Positions 1 through 8,832 of a stretch of DNA of 64,000 nt are shown here, piece after piece; the stretch's first letter is position 1, and the number at the start of each line of letters is the position of its first letter. A program made the position numbers and the translations under genes. The DNA is from Bradyrhizobium sp. (lineage in GTDB: Bacteria; Pseudomonadota; Alphaproteobacteria; Rhizobiales; Xanthobacteraceae), in assembly GCF_004799405.1 (NCBI RefSeq), contig NZ_SSMW01000135.1, forward strand, positions 1 to 64,000, read 5' to 3'. The notes under the pieces are model-generated. The model made no database searches. It had not been told where the DNA came from and saw nothing but the letters and a program-made list of their open reading frames with translations.

Positions 1-1735
1 GCTCCAACAACTCGCCGATCAGGCAGATATCACCTGTCTCCGTGAACTTCACCGCGTTGCCAAGCAGATTGATGAACACCTGTCCCAATCGCAGCGGATC
101 GCCGAGAAGGGCAGGCGGGATGTCAGGTGAGATGTTGAACAGAAGTTCTAGGTCCTTGTCCTGGATCTTCTGCGCGACCATGGTCGAAATGTTGCTCATC
201 ACCGAGTCAATCTCGAAGGTGACATTCTCGATGTCGAGCTTGCCGGCCTCGATTTTGGAGAAATCGAGAATATCGTTGATGATTGACAGCAGCGAAGTAC
301 CCGCATTGTGAATCTTGCCGACATAGTCGCGTTGCTTGGCGCTGAGGTCTGTTTTCAAACACAAATACGCGAGACCGATGACGGCGTTCATCGGAGTACG
401 GATCTCGTGGCTCATGTTGGCCAGGAACTCGGCCTTTACCTTTGTGGCGTCCTCGGCGGCGACCTTGGCTTCCGATAAGGCCGTTTGAATCTTTTTTAGT
501 TCGGTGACATCCACCACCCAGGCCAAGACTCCCTGTTGCCCGTCATATTCCATGTGCATAAGAGTGGTGAGGCTGTCGCGTATCTCGCCATCAGGACCGC
601 GCAGCTGGACGCCGAAGTCCCGGACGATACCCTCGCGGTCGAGTTGATCTAGCAGCGCCTTTCGCTGTCCGGGAACAACGTACAGATCAGGCACGTCGGA
701 TCCCACTCGGAGCGCGAACATTTCCTCCATTCGAGGATTGGTAAAGCGTGCAACATTATCGGTCGTTATCGCTACTCCTACCGGTGAGGCATCGAGTATG
801 CGTTGAAGTCTCTCGGAAGACTGCCGCAACGCAAGCGTCGCTTCATTCACCTTCCGCTCAATCTGTCTGTTCTGTCGAACCAAAAAGCCAATGAACAGCG
901 TGAGGCCAATCGTCAGACCCAAACCACCGAGCAATCCGGCTAACGCCACTCCGTAGGATGGACCACCATCGAATTCCCTCGTCGCGGCCCATGAGATCTC
1001 TATATCGGCGCCAGCGGTCGCCACTCTGGTATTTGAAACGTGTTGAAATTGTCGGCCGTTTGGAAGTGCGACCACGGTCTTAAGGTCAGGTTGACCAAGA
1101 AAGCGTCCGCTTAGCTTTAGATAAATGCCCCTCGGAATCGGTCCGGAGCGCATTCCGTCCAGTAGGGTATCGTAGTTTAACGTCCCGACAATGATTGTCG
1201 CCTCGGCGACGGAAGCGGAAAGCGCGATCGCTGAAACCGCCCGGCCGCTCTCGGATTTGAACGGCGGACTGAGAATGAACTGGTTTGGTCGCGCGGACGC
1301 CAGCGACAGCGTCGCGGCGACATCGGGTAGCATGATATATCGGCCGGGATAACCGAGCATGTCTGATGAAATGGCCACTTGCCATCGGCCGTCACGGTTA
1401 AGTCGAAGAAGGCTCGCCTCGTCGAGCAGCACCGTGGTCGACCGAGATTGCATACCCTCGAAGGCATTAAGGAATTCGCCAGGTTCGACCGTGCTGGAGT
1501 TCTCGACCAACGCCACCAGCCCCGACACAGGCGCGTAGCTTTCCTCCATCCATGACAGAAGCGTATTGGAAAGTCGTTCCGCGGTTTGATCGACGCGAAT
1601 ACGCCAGTCCTTCTCCGCCTTTGCGTAGGCGAGATAGCTAAAGCCAAGCGTCGCCAGCAAGCCTGCCAAGCATACAATCGCGGGAGGCAGAAAATGTGAT
1701 TTCCAGACACTGCTCTTGGTTATCCTCGCTGCCAA
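1..1735 (-). CDS. Membrane sensor histidine kinase (partial, 3' end outside window)
   Basis: The reading frame runs off the left edge, so only about 578 residues are visible. They show a membrane segment near residues 12-32, a periplasmic domain of about 225 residues that I cannot assign, a second membrane segment near 258-285, a PAS-like domain, then an H-box (NMSHEIRTP, phosphoacceptor about His443) and an N-box (NLLGNAVKFTE) just before the edge. It is therefore a membrane sensor kinase, and a receiver or Hpt domain could follow outside. The start is taken as TTG at 1735, the first start codon after an in-frame TAA that is also the stop of the upstream gene. The gap to that gene is 18 nt, so the two form an operon resembling TorT-TorS pairs, in which the periplasmic protein presents a ligand to the kinase. 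Transcription is predicted from the sigma-54 promoter at 2922-2936. Confidence 0.85.
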   Translation of the reverse strand, partial: MAARITKSSVWKSHFLPPAIVCLAGLLATLGFSYLAYAKAEKDWRIRVDQTAERLSNTLLSWMEESYAPVSGLVALVENSSTVEPGEFLNAFEGMQSRSTTVLLDEASLLRLNRDGRWQVAISSDMLGYPGRYIMLPDVAATLSLASARPNQFILSPPFKSESGRAVSAIALSASVAEATIIVGTLNYDTLLDGMRSGPIPRGIYLKLSGRFLGQPDLKTVVALPNGRQFQHVSNTRVATAGADIEISWAATREFDGGPSYGVALAGLLGGLGLTIGLTLFIGFLVRQNRQIERKVNEATLALRQSSERLQRILDASPVGVAITTDNVARFTNPRMEEMFALRVGSDVPDLYVVPGQRKALLDQLDREGIVRDFGVQLRGPDGEIRDSLTTLMHMEYDGQQGVLAWVVDVTELKKIQTALSEAKVAAEDATKVKAEFLANMSHEIRTPMNAVIGLAYLCLKTDLSAKQRDYVGKIHNAGTSLLSIINDILDFSKIEAGKLDIENVTFEIDSVMSNISTMVAQKIQDKDLELLFNISPDIPPALLGDPLRLGQVFINLLGNAVKFTETGDICLIGELLE

Positions 1736-1753
1736 CGCTTGTCCGATCCGGAT

Positions 1754-2881
1754 TTAGGGCGCGACGCTGAAAATCGGGCGGAAGCCGGCCGGTGCAATGC
1801 TCGAATTCAGATCGAATTCCGACAGCGATTTGAGATCTACCATTTTGATGGTGACACCAAGGTGCTGGATCATTTTTTGCTTTTCCAGAGCGCGCACCGC
1901 CTGATCGATCGAAATGCGTGCCAGCACTTCTTGACTATCGCTCGGCGCTGCCAAAATCGCCCCCCGCTTGATGGCACGATAGACCCCCGGGCCGAAGTAA
2001 TAGGCGATCACCTTGATCTGTTGCTCCAGTTTCCGTTTCTGTAGCACCTGTACGGCTGCTTCAGCCGAAACGGCTGTCCCGGCGATAAAGTCGATGTCCG
2101 GGTGACTGTCCAGCACGGCTTCGATCAGGCGAGTTTGTGCGGCGATGCCGGTGTCGCCAAATCCCCCGTCAATGACAGATAGTGAGGATCCATTGAGTGC
2201 CGCTCGAAACCCTTTATCACCAGCGGCGACCCAGGCCGCTCCGGCGGGACCCGGAAACCACGCAACCTTGGCTGCCTTCTTATCCGACTGGAGAGCTGTA
2301 AGGTATTTTCCCGAGGCAAGTCCCATGTCATAGAAATCCGCGGCCACCCGCGCGGCAATCTTGTCCGAATTGATCCCGTTGATCAAGTCGATCACAGGCA
2401 TGCCTTTGGCGCTGTAATCGGCAATGACGCTGTTCAATCCATCGGCTGAGATTGCACCGATAATCAGGGCATCCGCCTTGTTCTGTGTGACGCATTCGGC
2501 GATTTGGCTTTGTTGTGTTGCGAGATTCTCATATCCCCCTGCTTCGTAGAGATTAAGCGCGACGCCCATTCGTTTGGCTTCGTTGACGAGACCGAAATTG
2601 ACCGCCAACCAATAGTCGTCTTTGAGGTGCGGAATTGAAGCGCATATGCGCCACGCTCGGCTTGCATGACCGGGCGGCGTGTATTGCTGTAGTTCGTGCT
2701 GATGTTCAGCGTTGAACGGCGGTGACCAGACGTCGATTTGTACCGGATACCATGCGTCCTCCGCCATCGCCATCGGTAGAGCCAACCGGGTGACAAAAAT
2801 CACCAGTAAAAACAGACTTGTCATATACAGCGCCGAGCGCATGGATGGCCTGTTACAGCGTTGCTGGACTCTCGAAGCCAC
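1754..2881 (-). CDS. TorT-like periplasmic substrate-binding protein
   Basis: About 375 residues with an N-terminal hydrophobic export signal (SLFLLVIFVTRLALP) followed by a type I periplasmic-binding-protein fold. The text NFGLVNEAKRMGV, then ALIIGAISADG, then PDIDFIAGTAVSAEA is typical of sugar/TMAO-type binding proteins, and the DDYW near the start of the domain resembles TorT. It is followed at 18 nt by a membrane histidine kinase, so the likely role is as a ligand-loaded co-sensor and not a transport receptor; no permease genes are nearby. The frame is open up to 3010, but the sigma-54 promoter at 2922-2936 puts the transcript start near 2910. I chose GTG at 2881, preceded by AGGAGA; ATG at 2842 is the alternative. 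Ligand unknown. Confidence 0.8.
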   Translation of the reverse strand: MASRVQQRCNRPSMRSALYMTSLFLLVIFVTRLALPMAMAEDAWYPVQIDVWSPPFNAEHQHELQQYTPPGHASRAWRICASIPHLKDDYWLAVNFGLVNEAKRMGVALNLYEAGGYENLATQQSQIAECVTQNKADALIIGAISADGLNSVIADYSAKGMPVIDLINGINSDKIAARVAADFYDMGLASGKYLTALQSDKKAAKVAWFPGPAGAAWVAAGDKGFRAALNGSSLSVIDGGFGDTGIAAQTRLIEAVLDSHPDIDFIAGTAVSAEAAVQVLQKRKLEQQIKVIAYYFGPGVYRAIKRGAILAAPSDSQEVLARISIDQAVRALEKQKMIQHLGVTIKMVDLKSLSEFDLNSSIAPAGFRPIFSVAP

Positions 2882-2921
2882 GAGCACTCTCCTACCGACA
2901 AGAGTTTCTCCATTTTTCATC

Positions 2922-2936
2922 GCAAGAAACGGGCCA
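2922..2936 (-). promoter_or_regulatory. Sigma-54 -24/-12 promoter for TorT-like/kinase operon
   Basis: On the minus strand this reads TGGCCCGTTTCTTGC, with exact GG-N10-GC spacing. It lies about 40 nt before the chosen GTG. The nearest enhancer-like palindrome edge is 87 bp upstream. Confidence 0.8.
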
Positions 2937-3022
2937 CCCCACGAAGCATCGCGTTCAAAGGGAATTGCTCGAAGGATCAGCGGTGTGAGACGATCGGCCC
3001 AGGCACTCACGGGCTGGCTAAT

Positions 3023-3057
3023 CTCCGAAATTTCGTAGGGCCTCCGAAATCTCGGGG
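3023..3057. promoter_or_regulatory. Paired 16-bp palindromes, putative activator sites
   Basis: Two copies of the CTCCGAAATTTCGGAG-type palindrome start at 3023 and 3042 (19 bp apart). Both are slightly degenerate in the right half (CGTAG and CGGGG). They lie upstream of the minus-strand sigma-54 promoter at 2922-2936. I found no matching promoter towards the plus-strand gene at 3351. Confidence 0.7.
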
Positions 3058-3350
3058 CACTACTTCGTTTTGATTTCGTCCCTTACTTCTGATCTTCTCT
3101 CCTAGTCGACATTCGCGGGTGCGGTTGGAACGTCTCAAAGGTTGTCGAGCCGGAGCGGCTTATCAGGGATAGCTCCTTATCAGCCGCATTATCTTCCGAG
3201 ATATCGTCACGCCATCGGACAGACGGCACGTTGAAACATGTCCTCGTCAAGCGAACGCGCGTAAATGGCACACTATCCACTAACCGGGTTCTACAGCGCC
3301 GAGCCGCGCCCGTGCGTGACTGCGCTATGCGCGCTGAGGAGAGCAAATTC

Positions 3351-4091
3351 ATGAAGGCCCAAGCGTGGTACCATATTGACAACGATGTTACGATCGGTCC
3401 GACTACGCTGGAGGACATATCCAGTCAGATCAGGATCGTGGGAGGCCAATCGCGTCTGGTTTGGACAAAGGGAATGCCCGATTGGACAGAGGCAAGTTCC
3501 GTAGCCGCTTTCTCACAGCTCTTCCAATCGGTATCGCCGCGTGTCTCGTCCGAGACCCACGATCGAACAAAATCGAATGAACCTTCGGCCGCTCCGACAC
3601 TCGTACAGCGTTTGCGCCGCGAATTGACCGAGTACTTCGTAATCTCTGCCTATCTATATGTCTGTTTCGGTTCCCTGATCTTTTATAAAGCAGCCATCCT
3701 TCGTGGTCACGGGATCGAGTTCACCTCGCTATTTGGTTTGGCCATTGTGAAAGCCCTCGTTCTCGGCAAGTTTGTTCTAATAATGCAGGCGCTCAAGATC
3801 GGCGAAAATCAGAACCGTGCCGACTCTCTACTCGCCGGCATCCTCAAAACGTCGTTTCTGTTCGTCGTGCTTCTTATCACCCTCTCCGTGATCGAGGAGA
3901 TGATTGTTGGCTATTTTCACGGAAAGGTCGGTCGAGCGGTACTAAGCGAGATAGCAGGGGGCACATTAACGGAAGCCTTCGCAGTAGGGATACTCATGCT
4001 GCTGATCCTGATTCCGTATTTTGCCCTTCGCGGCATCTCCCTCCGTCTGGGAGATGGTAACCTCTGGAGACTCTTCACTGATCGGGGCTAG
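3351..4091 (+). CDS. GYF_2-domain membrane protein
   Basis: About 246 residues. The N-terminus (WYHIDNDVTIGPTTLEDI ... WTKGMPDW) matches the GYF_2 domain, a short fold found on bacterial membrane proteins and thought to bind peptides. A polar linker and four hydrophobic segments follow (near residues 97-120, 128-150, 165-190 and 210-235), so it is an inner-membrane protein with a cytoplasmic GYF head. ATG at 3351 is chosen over the longer frame from 3231 because GAGGAG lies 9 nt upstream and the domain begins immediately after. The function is not known. It is divergent from the TorT-like operon and shares its palindrome-bearing intergenic region, but no sigma-54 promoter points this way. Confidence 0.7.
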   Translation: MKAQAWYHIDNDVTIGPTTLEDISSQIRIVGGQSRLVWTKGMPDWTEASSVAAFSQLFQSVSPRVSSETHDRTKSNEPSAAPTLVQRLRRELTEYFVISAYLYVCFGSLIFYKAAILRGHGIEFTSLFGLAIVKALVLGKFVLIMQALKIGENQNRADSLLAGILKTSFLFVVLLITLSVIEEMIVGYFHGKVGRAVLSEIAGGTLTEAFAVGILMLLILIPYFALRGISLRLGDGNLWRLFTDRG

Positions 4092-4241
4092 CCTGCGTCG
4101 CGCCGGCCTCGATATTGAAGGAATGGACGCTTTATCGCCGTCTGGTCGTGTTGGCGGGCATCTTCCAGCACTCTCCGGTCGTCATCCTTTTTTCTCGCCG
4201 GGGGCTGGGACTTAAATGGTTCTCTGCGCAGAGATCGTGCC

Positions 4242-4835
4242 ATGAAGCATGTGACAGCGGGGATGCTTGTTGCCGCAGCGATTCTGGTTGTCGCCTCCGA
4301 TGCCGCTGCTGAAAGCGGCTCCATCGGTGTGGGCATCACATCCGATCGCGATCTGGGCAATTTTGGCGATCCCAAGGACATGAAATACGAACTCAACGGA
4401 GCATACACCTTTGATAACGGCCTGATCTTCGGAGGCTCATTTCAATACACCGACACGACCTTTAGTGACCAGACCAGCCAAAATCTTGAAGCAACGATTG
4501 GTTATCGTATGCTGCTCGACCCGGGTTTTTCGGTGACCGGCAGTGCGGGAATTGGTGAGCATTGGCGCCAAAAGCCGGGCACCGACTTTCCATATTACGT
4601 TCTGCGCATCGCAGCCGATTTCAAGCTAAGTCAGGCGATAACCTGGAACGCCATTTCCTATCGATTTCGGGATTCGTTCGATCGCAACGACAATTACAAC
4701 ACGCCTCAGATCGCTACTGGTCTCACCTTCAATCTAGATACGCAGAGTTCGATCTCGGCGAAAGTCATGCGTAACTGGAAAGATGGCGAACCGAGTAGTA
4801 CCGGCGTCTCGCTCGGATTCAGGCAAAGGTTCTGA
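4242..4835 (+). CDS. Outer-membrane beta-barrel protein
   Basis: 197 residues with a clear Sec signal peptide (MKHVTAGMLVAAAILVVAS, cleavage near AAA-ES). The rest alternates polar and aromatic residues in short strands, with YELNGAYTFDNGLIFGGSF and similar hairpins, and ends in Phe (RQRF), the terminal residue recognised by the BAM complex. It is probably a small eight-strand barrel of unknown function. The gene follows the GYF protein after about 150 nt and is convergent with the L,D-transpeptidase gene. I see no palindrome or sigma-54 element directly in front of it. Confidence 0.7.
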   Translation: MKHVTAGMLVAAAILVVASDAAAESGSIGVGITSDRDLGNFGDPKDMKYELNGAYTFDNGLIFGGSFQYTDTTFSDQTSQNLEATIGYRMLLDPGFSVTGSAGIGEHWRQKPGTDFPYYVLRIAADFKLSQAITWNAISYRFRDSFDRNDNYNTPQIATGLTFNLDTQSSISAKVMRNWKDGEPSSTGVSLGFRQRF

Positions 4836-4960
4836 CCAAACCGCGACACTGGCCCCGCCGATTGATTTAGCGTGGCAAGCTGCTGTCTGAAGCCAGTATG
4901 CAAAAGATCGCTTTTCTAATCATGCAGATCCCCCTGTATACGAAATTGAACTACGTCGGA

Positions 4961-5980
4961 TCAGCTTTTCACGCGCTTTCCCTTTATCGCGCGGTCCTCA
5001 GCGATAACGGTGAAATCCGGTCCTGTACGGGTTTCCGCGCTCGCTGCAAAATCGGTCACGACCATGGTCGTGCCCGGAAGCAGCGTGGCGGCAACTTGCT
5101 TAACGCCAGCGCCATCAAGGTATTCGATTCTTCCCAAGACGGGATCTGACCAGAGATCGACCGTGGTGCTGCTCTCGGGATCGCCACCGAGATCGAACGA
5201 GTTCCACTTCAGCGAATGACCGTCCGGGGAGGGGCCGATAAGTGAGTACAGATGCGTGCCAAGCGGCTTGTTTTCATCGAATATGCTGATCGGCGTCTGA
5301 AAAGTAACAGCGCCGTCTTTAAGGAGATACGCTCTGCGGTCAGCGCCAGACACCAGAATAGACGCAGCAATACGTTGGGATAATCCTTTCTTTGCACGGG
5401 TTTGCGCCTGAGCAGCTTTGGTATTGGCCGCTTTCGCATCCTCCGCGACATCGTTCGGCAGGACGAGTCCGGGTTGCACGACCATGTTATGGGCGCTTGT
5501 TTTATCGGCAATGATCACCGATGTGCCAAGCCCGGTGATTGAAAACAGCATCCGGGAAAACTCAACCGGCAATCGAATGCAGCCTTTCGAGGCGGGATAG
5601 CCCGGAAGATGGCCGGCATGCAGAGCGATACCGCGCCAAGTCAGCCGCTGCATATTCGGCATCGGCGCGTTGTTATAGGTGCTGGAATAGTGTTCTTCGC
5701 GTTTTTGCAGGATCGTAAAGACCCCCGTCGGCGTTACATGCCCGGGAGCTCCCGTGGAGCAGGTCGAGACCGCAATCGCGAGCCCGTTTCGATAGACATG
5801 AACCAGTTGAAGTGGCAGCGAGACGACGATCACGACCGGGCCGTTCGGAGATAGTTCGGGCCGCCATATGAAATCTCCAGGCTTCATCGCCTTGATAGCG
5901 GCGACGCCTTGGGCAAACGAGCGATCAACGTTCGCCAGCAATGCTCCAAAACCAAAAACAAATTCGCGGCGGCGCAGCAT
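4961..5980 (-). CDS. L,D-transpeptidase (YkuD domain)
   Basis: 339 residues. An RR-containing signal (LRRREFVFGFGALLANVDRS) is followed by a YkuD catalytic domain: His121 in LHAGHL and Cys134 in SKGCIRLP are the expected catalytic pair. Such enzymes form 3-3 cross-links in peptidoglycan or attach proteins to it, in the periplasm. About 200 residues follow the catalytic core, including a tail rich in beta-type sequence that I cannot assign. The start at 5980 has AGGGAG upstream and places the signal correctly; the frame is open further upstream. It is the last gene of a probable operon with the HAD phosphatase and the small secreted protein read from the promoter at 7445-7459. A second family member lies at 38195. 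Confidence 0.85.
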   Translation of the reverse strand: MLRRREFVFGFGALLANVDRSFAQGVAAIKAMKPGDFIWRPELSPNGPVVIVVSLPLQLVHVYRNGLAIAVSTCSTGAPGHVTPTGVFTILQKREEHYSSTYNNAPMPNMQRLTWRGIALHAGHLPGYPASKGCIRLPVEFSRMLFSITGLGTSVIIADKTSAHNMVVQPGLVLPNDVAEDAKAANTKAAQAQTRAKKGLSQRIAASILVSGADRRAYLLKDGAVTFQTPISIFDENKPLGTHLYSLIGPSPDGHSLKWNSFDLGGDPESSTTVDLWSDPVLGRIEYLDGAGVKQVAATLLPGTTMVVTDFAASAETRTGPDFTVIAEDRAIKGKRVKS

Positions 5981-6101
5981 GCCTGTCACTCCCTGATCCG
6001 CCGCCGTTTCAGTGGCACGGTTGGCAGAAAGCTCGTCTGCGCGGTCACTTGCTGCCAAACGGAAATATCGTTTTCCAGTCGTTCTTCATGTCGACAACGG
6101 T

Positions 6102-7124
6102 CTAGCCAGCGGCCGGTGCGGCGTCGAGCGCCTTGTCGAGTTTGCCGATAGAAGACGTGCGGTCGTAGGCCCATTCCCGTTCGGCGTCGGTGTGGTGCAC
6201 GATCAGGCCGAAGCGGGCGCCGCTGCCGCTCGTGGTATATTGCAGCATCTGCATGTCGCCATCGGAATTGCCAAAGGCCGCTATCGGACAGCGGCCGATA
6301 TGCGCATTGATGCCTGCCGGTTTGCCCGGACCATCCTTGATAAAGTCGACCTCGGGCAGGCGCGTTAGCACCCACTTGCCGTTCTGCAACTCGAATTTAG
6401 TCTTGCCGCTGCTGCCAACGACCTGCTGCGTCGGAATGCCGTAGACCCGCTCGGAGAAGATGCGGATGAAATCGATGCCGCCGCCGGAGACGATGAAGGT
6501 CTTGAATGCGTTCGCTCGCAAATAGGCGAGTAGCTCCAGCATCGGCTGATAGACCATTTCCGTATAGAGCCGCTTGGTGATGGGATGCCTGGCGGTGGCG
6601 AGCCAGTCGCGGGCAATATCGTTGAATTCGTCGACGGTCATGCCTGAATGCGTCGCCACGACAAGCTTGAAGATGGCTGGTTCGCCGCCGGCGAGCGCAC
6701 CCTTGAGGTCGCCTTTCAGCAACGAGGCAAAGGGTTCCTCAGTCTTCCACTCCGAATCCTTCGGCGCCAACACCTTGACGCGGTCGAGCGCGAACAGGAG
6801 TTGGAAACACATCGGTTGTTCGCCCCACAACGTGCCGTCATTGTCGAAAGTGGCGATACGATCGCCTTCGGGCACGAAGTCGGGTGAGCTTTGCCTAGTC
6901 ACCCGCTCGACGAAATTGAAAATGGCATTTTTGGATGCGGTATCGTTCCAGGCTGGCAGCGGATCGGCGATCGGCACCGGTGCTACCGGAGCTAGGGGAA
7001 GGGTACCCGTACCGCTTTGCGCCTGCGCGGAGCCGGGGAGGAGCATCGGTAACGCCGGAAGCGCGGCAAGTGCCGACAGCATCGCGCGTCGGTTGACGTC
7101 GAAAAGCGTGCGGTCCGATTTCAA
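6102..7124 (-). CDS. Exported HAD-superfamily phosphatase
   Basis: 340 residues with an N-terminal export signal (AMLSALAALPALPMLLPG, cut near AQA-QS). HAD motifs are intact: motif I DNDGTLW with Asp94 and Asp96, motif II in FIVSGGG, the motif III lysine in KDGPGK, and motif IV GNSDGD. This pattern is that of the phosphoserine-phosphatase-like branch, here apparently periplasmic. The substrate cannot be told from sequence. It lies 55 nt after the small secreted protein gene and 121 nt before the L,D-transpeptidase gene, all on the same strand, so the three are probably co-transcribed from the sigma-54 promoter at 7445-7459. Confidence 0.8.
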   Translation of the reverse strand: MKSDRTLFDVNRRAMLSALAALPALPMLLPGSAQAQSGTGTLPLAPVAPVPIADPLPAWNDTASKNAIFNFVERVTRQSSPDFVPEGDRIATFDNDGTLWGEQPMCFQLLFALDRVKVLAPKDSEWKTEEPFASLLKGDLKGALAGGEPAIFKLVVATHSGMTVDEFNDIARDWLATARHPITKRLYTEMVYQPMLELLAYLRANAFKTFIVSGGGIDFIRIFSERVYGIPTQQVVGSSGKTKFELQNGKWVLTRLPEVDFIKDGPGKPAGINAHIGRCPIAAFGNSDGDMQMLQYTTSGSGARFGLIVHHTDAEREWAYDRTSSIGKLDKALDAAPAAG

Positions 7125-7179
7125 CTTCAGTTACCTCTTTGCAGTTGGTCGACTTGCGTCGCCGTCACCCCAGGGGCGG

Positions 7180-7392
7180 TTATCCGCAGCGGTGAACGCG
7201 CACGCCGTTCACGACGACATAGTGGCAAACCGTGACCGGTGGGTGCGTCACCACCACAGCGCCTCTCGGTCCAGCGCAACCAGTACGATAAACGCCCGCC
7301 ACACAGGTCACTGCGTTGGCCTCTGTCGTCTCCACGGCCATTGTTGCTGCGAAGGCGGCGACAACCGATGCGAATATCAAAAACGTGCGCAT
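7180..7392 (-). CDS. Small secreted cysteine-containing protein
   Basis: 70 residues. A signal peptide (LIFASVVAAFAATMAVE) is followed by a mature part of about 43 residues with four cysteines (TCVAG, GCAGPRG, VCHYVV, HRCG) that could form two disulfides. Small proteins of this type, with an RGAVVV core, are common in Bradyrhizobium-like genomes, but I know no function. The start at 7392 has GGGGAG 6 nt upstream. It is the first gene after the minus-strand sigma-54 promoter at 7445-7459, with a leader of about 40 nt. Confidence 0.75.
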   Translation of the reverse strand: MRTFLIFASVVAAFAATMAVETTEANAVTCVAGVYRTGCAGPRGAVVVTHPPVTVCHYVVVNGVRVHRCG

Positions 7393-7444
7393 ATTCTGCT
7401 CCCCGACGTTATGACTAATTGCTCACCTTGAAGACAATTGGTCA

Positions 7445-7459
7445 GCAAGAAGCGGGCCA
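7445..7459 (-). promoter_or_regulatory. Sigma-54 promoter for secreted protein/HAD/LDT operon
   Basis: The minus strand reads TGGCCCGCTTCTTGC with GG-N10-GC spacing. The palindrome pair edge is 88 bp upstream. A divergent sigma-54 promoter lies at 7678-7692. Confidence 0.85.
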
Positions 7460-7546
7460 TGACACAAAGTCGCGTGCGCGTAAGAAATGGACAGAAGAAA
7501 CATCGCGATAAACGCGTGCGACGAGACGCTCGGCTTAACGCTGTTC

Positions 7547-7581
7547 CTCCGATATTTCGGAGATGCTCCGAAATATCGGAG
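7547..7581. promoter_or_regulatory. Paired palindromes between divergent sigma-54 promoters
   Basis: CTCCGATATTTCGGAG starts at 7547 and CTCCGAAATATCGGAG at 7566 (19 bp apart). The pair lies 88 bp from the leftward and 97 bp from the rightward sigma-54 promoter, so it could serve both. Confidence 0.8.
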
Positions 7582-7677
7582 AACTCCAAGCGGACCGAGG
7601 GCGTCGTCAGCGCATTCGAAAATTCTATGCCGCTGTTTCGACGGTCATTTCCTCACAGCTTCGCACGTGTCGCGAGT

Positions 7678-7692
7678 TGGCCTGCTTCTTGC
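7678..7692 (+). promoter_or_regulatory. Sigma-54 promoter for DUF992 gene
   Basis: TGGCCTGCTTCTTGC with GG-N10-GC spacing, 97 bp downstream of the palindrome pair. The next start codon is at 7758. Confidence 0.85.
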
Positions 7693-7757
7693 GAAGCAGG
7701 CAATCAAGAGGCTTGCGTCCGACGGATTGAACACGACTCAAGGCAGGAAACCCCGAC

Positions 7758-8237
7758 ATGTCAAAATATCTCACCGTGCTGTTGCTGCTGGCATTCGCCA
7801 CGGCACTGAGCTCGCCGGCGGGTGCACAAACGCCGGGGACCAGCGTCGGTTCGCTCACCTGCCGGATGGCGCCGTCGATCGGCTTGATCTTCGGCTCACA
7901 GCAGCGGATGGCTTGCCAGTTTCAACCAAACGGTCCTTACCCGCCAGAGGCCTATATCGGTGTCATGAACACGATCGGCCTTGATATCGGTATCACCGCG
8001 GGTGGGGCGTTGGCGTGGGGTGTGCTCGCGCCGACGGCAGGTCCGATGTATGGCGGACTTGCCGGCACCTATGTCGGGGCAAGTGGCTCGGTCAGCGCCG
8101 GCGTTGGCGTGGGCGCCAATCTTCTGTTCGGTGGCACCGGCCGTTCGATCGCCCTGCAACCCCTGTCAGTTGAAGGATCGGTCGGGGTCAATCTGTCCGT
8201 TGGTGTTTCCGGTCTCACGCTAGCGTTGGCGCGGTGA
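7758..8237 (+). CDS. DUF992 family secreted protein
   Basis: 159 residues. A signal peptide (YLTVLLLLAFATALSSPAGA) is followed by the DUF992 pattern: GSLTCRMAPS, then a glycine-rich segment (AGTYVGASGSVSAGVG), then QPLSVEGSVGVN. The family is found in rhizobia and relatives and has no assigned function; the glycine-rich body suggests a beta-sheet periplasmic or surface protein. A paralogue with the same motif order lies at 25732, also behind a sigma-54 promoter and palindrome pair. This gene is the first read from the promoter at 7678-7692. Confidence 0.85.
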   Translation: MSKYLTVLLLLAFATALSSPAGAQTPGTSVGSLTCRMAPSIGLIFGSQQRMACQFQPNGPYPPEAYIGVMNTIGLDIGITAGGALAWGVLAPTAGPMYGGLAGTYVGASGSVSAGVGVGANLLFGGTGRSIALQPLSVEGSVGVNLSVGVSGLTLALAR

Positions 8238-8332
8238 ACGGGGCGTCGATAGAATCCGCAGTAGCTCCCTGCGCGGCTGCGCTTCAACGAAGCGGCGGCC
8301 AAGATTCGGAGGCAGTAATCAGAGGACGACCA

Positions 8333-8797
8333 ATGATACGCACGATGCATTTACTAGCCAGCTTCGGAGTTTTGTCCTTGCTGGCCGTCTTGCCGGTAAG
8401 TTCAGTATCCGCGCAAACGGATATCCCCAAGGCGATCCAGGCGAAGCTGGCCGGCGAGGCCGCAAAACTGGAGAATTCCTGCGCTGACGATATCAAGAAG
8501 CACTGCAGCGACGTCACACCGGGTGAAGGGCGCCTGCTTTACTGCATGCACGCCTATGAAGACAAAATAAGCGCAAAATGTGCCTACGATCTGGAGCAGG
8601 CCGCGGCTGACGTGCAGCTTTCCGCGGATAATCTGAAAGAGGCCGTCACCGCCTGCAAGGCGGAGATCAGCGGCGTCTGCGGCAAGACGCAACCAGGCGA
8701 GGGACGGGTTGCAGCCTGCCTGTTCGCGAACAAATCGACGGCCTCAAAAGCTTGCGGAGACGCGCTCGGCAAAATTGAGGCGATGGCGACGCATTGA
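8333..8797 (+). CDS. Secreted cysteine-rich repeat protein
   Basis: 154 residues. A signal peptide (LLASFGVLSLLAVLPVSSVSA) precedes two similar cysteine-containing units: SCADDIKKHCSDVTPGEGRLLYCM and a second with CKAEISGVCGKTQPGEGRVAACL. The C-x8-C-x6-PGEGR-x5-C spacing matches the cysteine-rich repeat best known from eukaryotic GLG1 and found in alphaproteobacterial periplasmic proteins. The function is unknown. ATG at 8333 is chosen because AGAGGA lies 6 nt upstream; the frame stays open to 8234, overlapping the DUF992 stop. At about 95 nt behind the DUF992 gene it may be co-transcribed with it. Confidence 0.75.
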   Translation: MIRTMHLLASFGVLSLLAVLPVSSVSAQTDIPKAIQAKLAGEAAKLENSCADDIKKHCSDVTPGEGRLLYCMHAYEDKISAKCAYDLEQAAADVQLSADNLKEAVTACKAEISGVCGKTQPGEGRVAACLFANKSTASKACGDALGKIEAMATH

Positions 8798-8832
8798 CTC
8801 AGGATCGAGCATGTTTGGCATCGTCGTCTCTG

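Noticed and set aside
1086..1710. Two minus-strand frames within the left-edge kinase gene.
   Set aside because: They are out of frame with the kinase, whose own frame is open across the whole interval and shows PAS, H-box and N-box.
2882..3010. Long N-terminal extension of the TorT-like protein from 3010, and of the sulfatase from 33018.
   Set aside because: Both extensions cross the sigma-54 promoters that should transcribe the genes and put hydrophilic residues before clear signal peptides.
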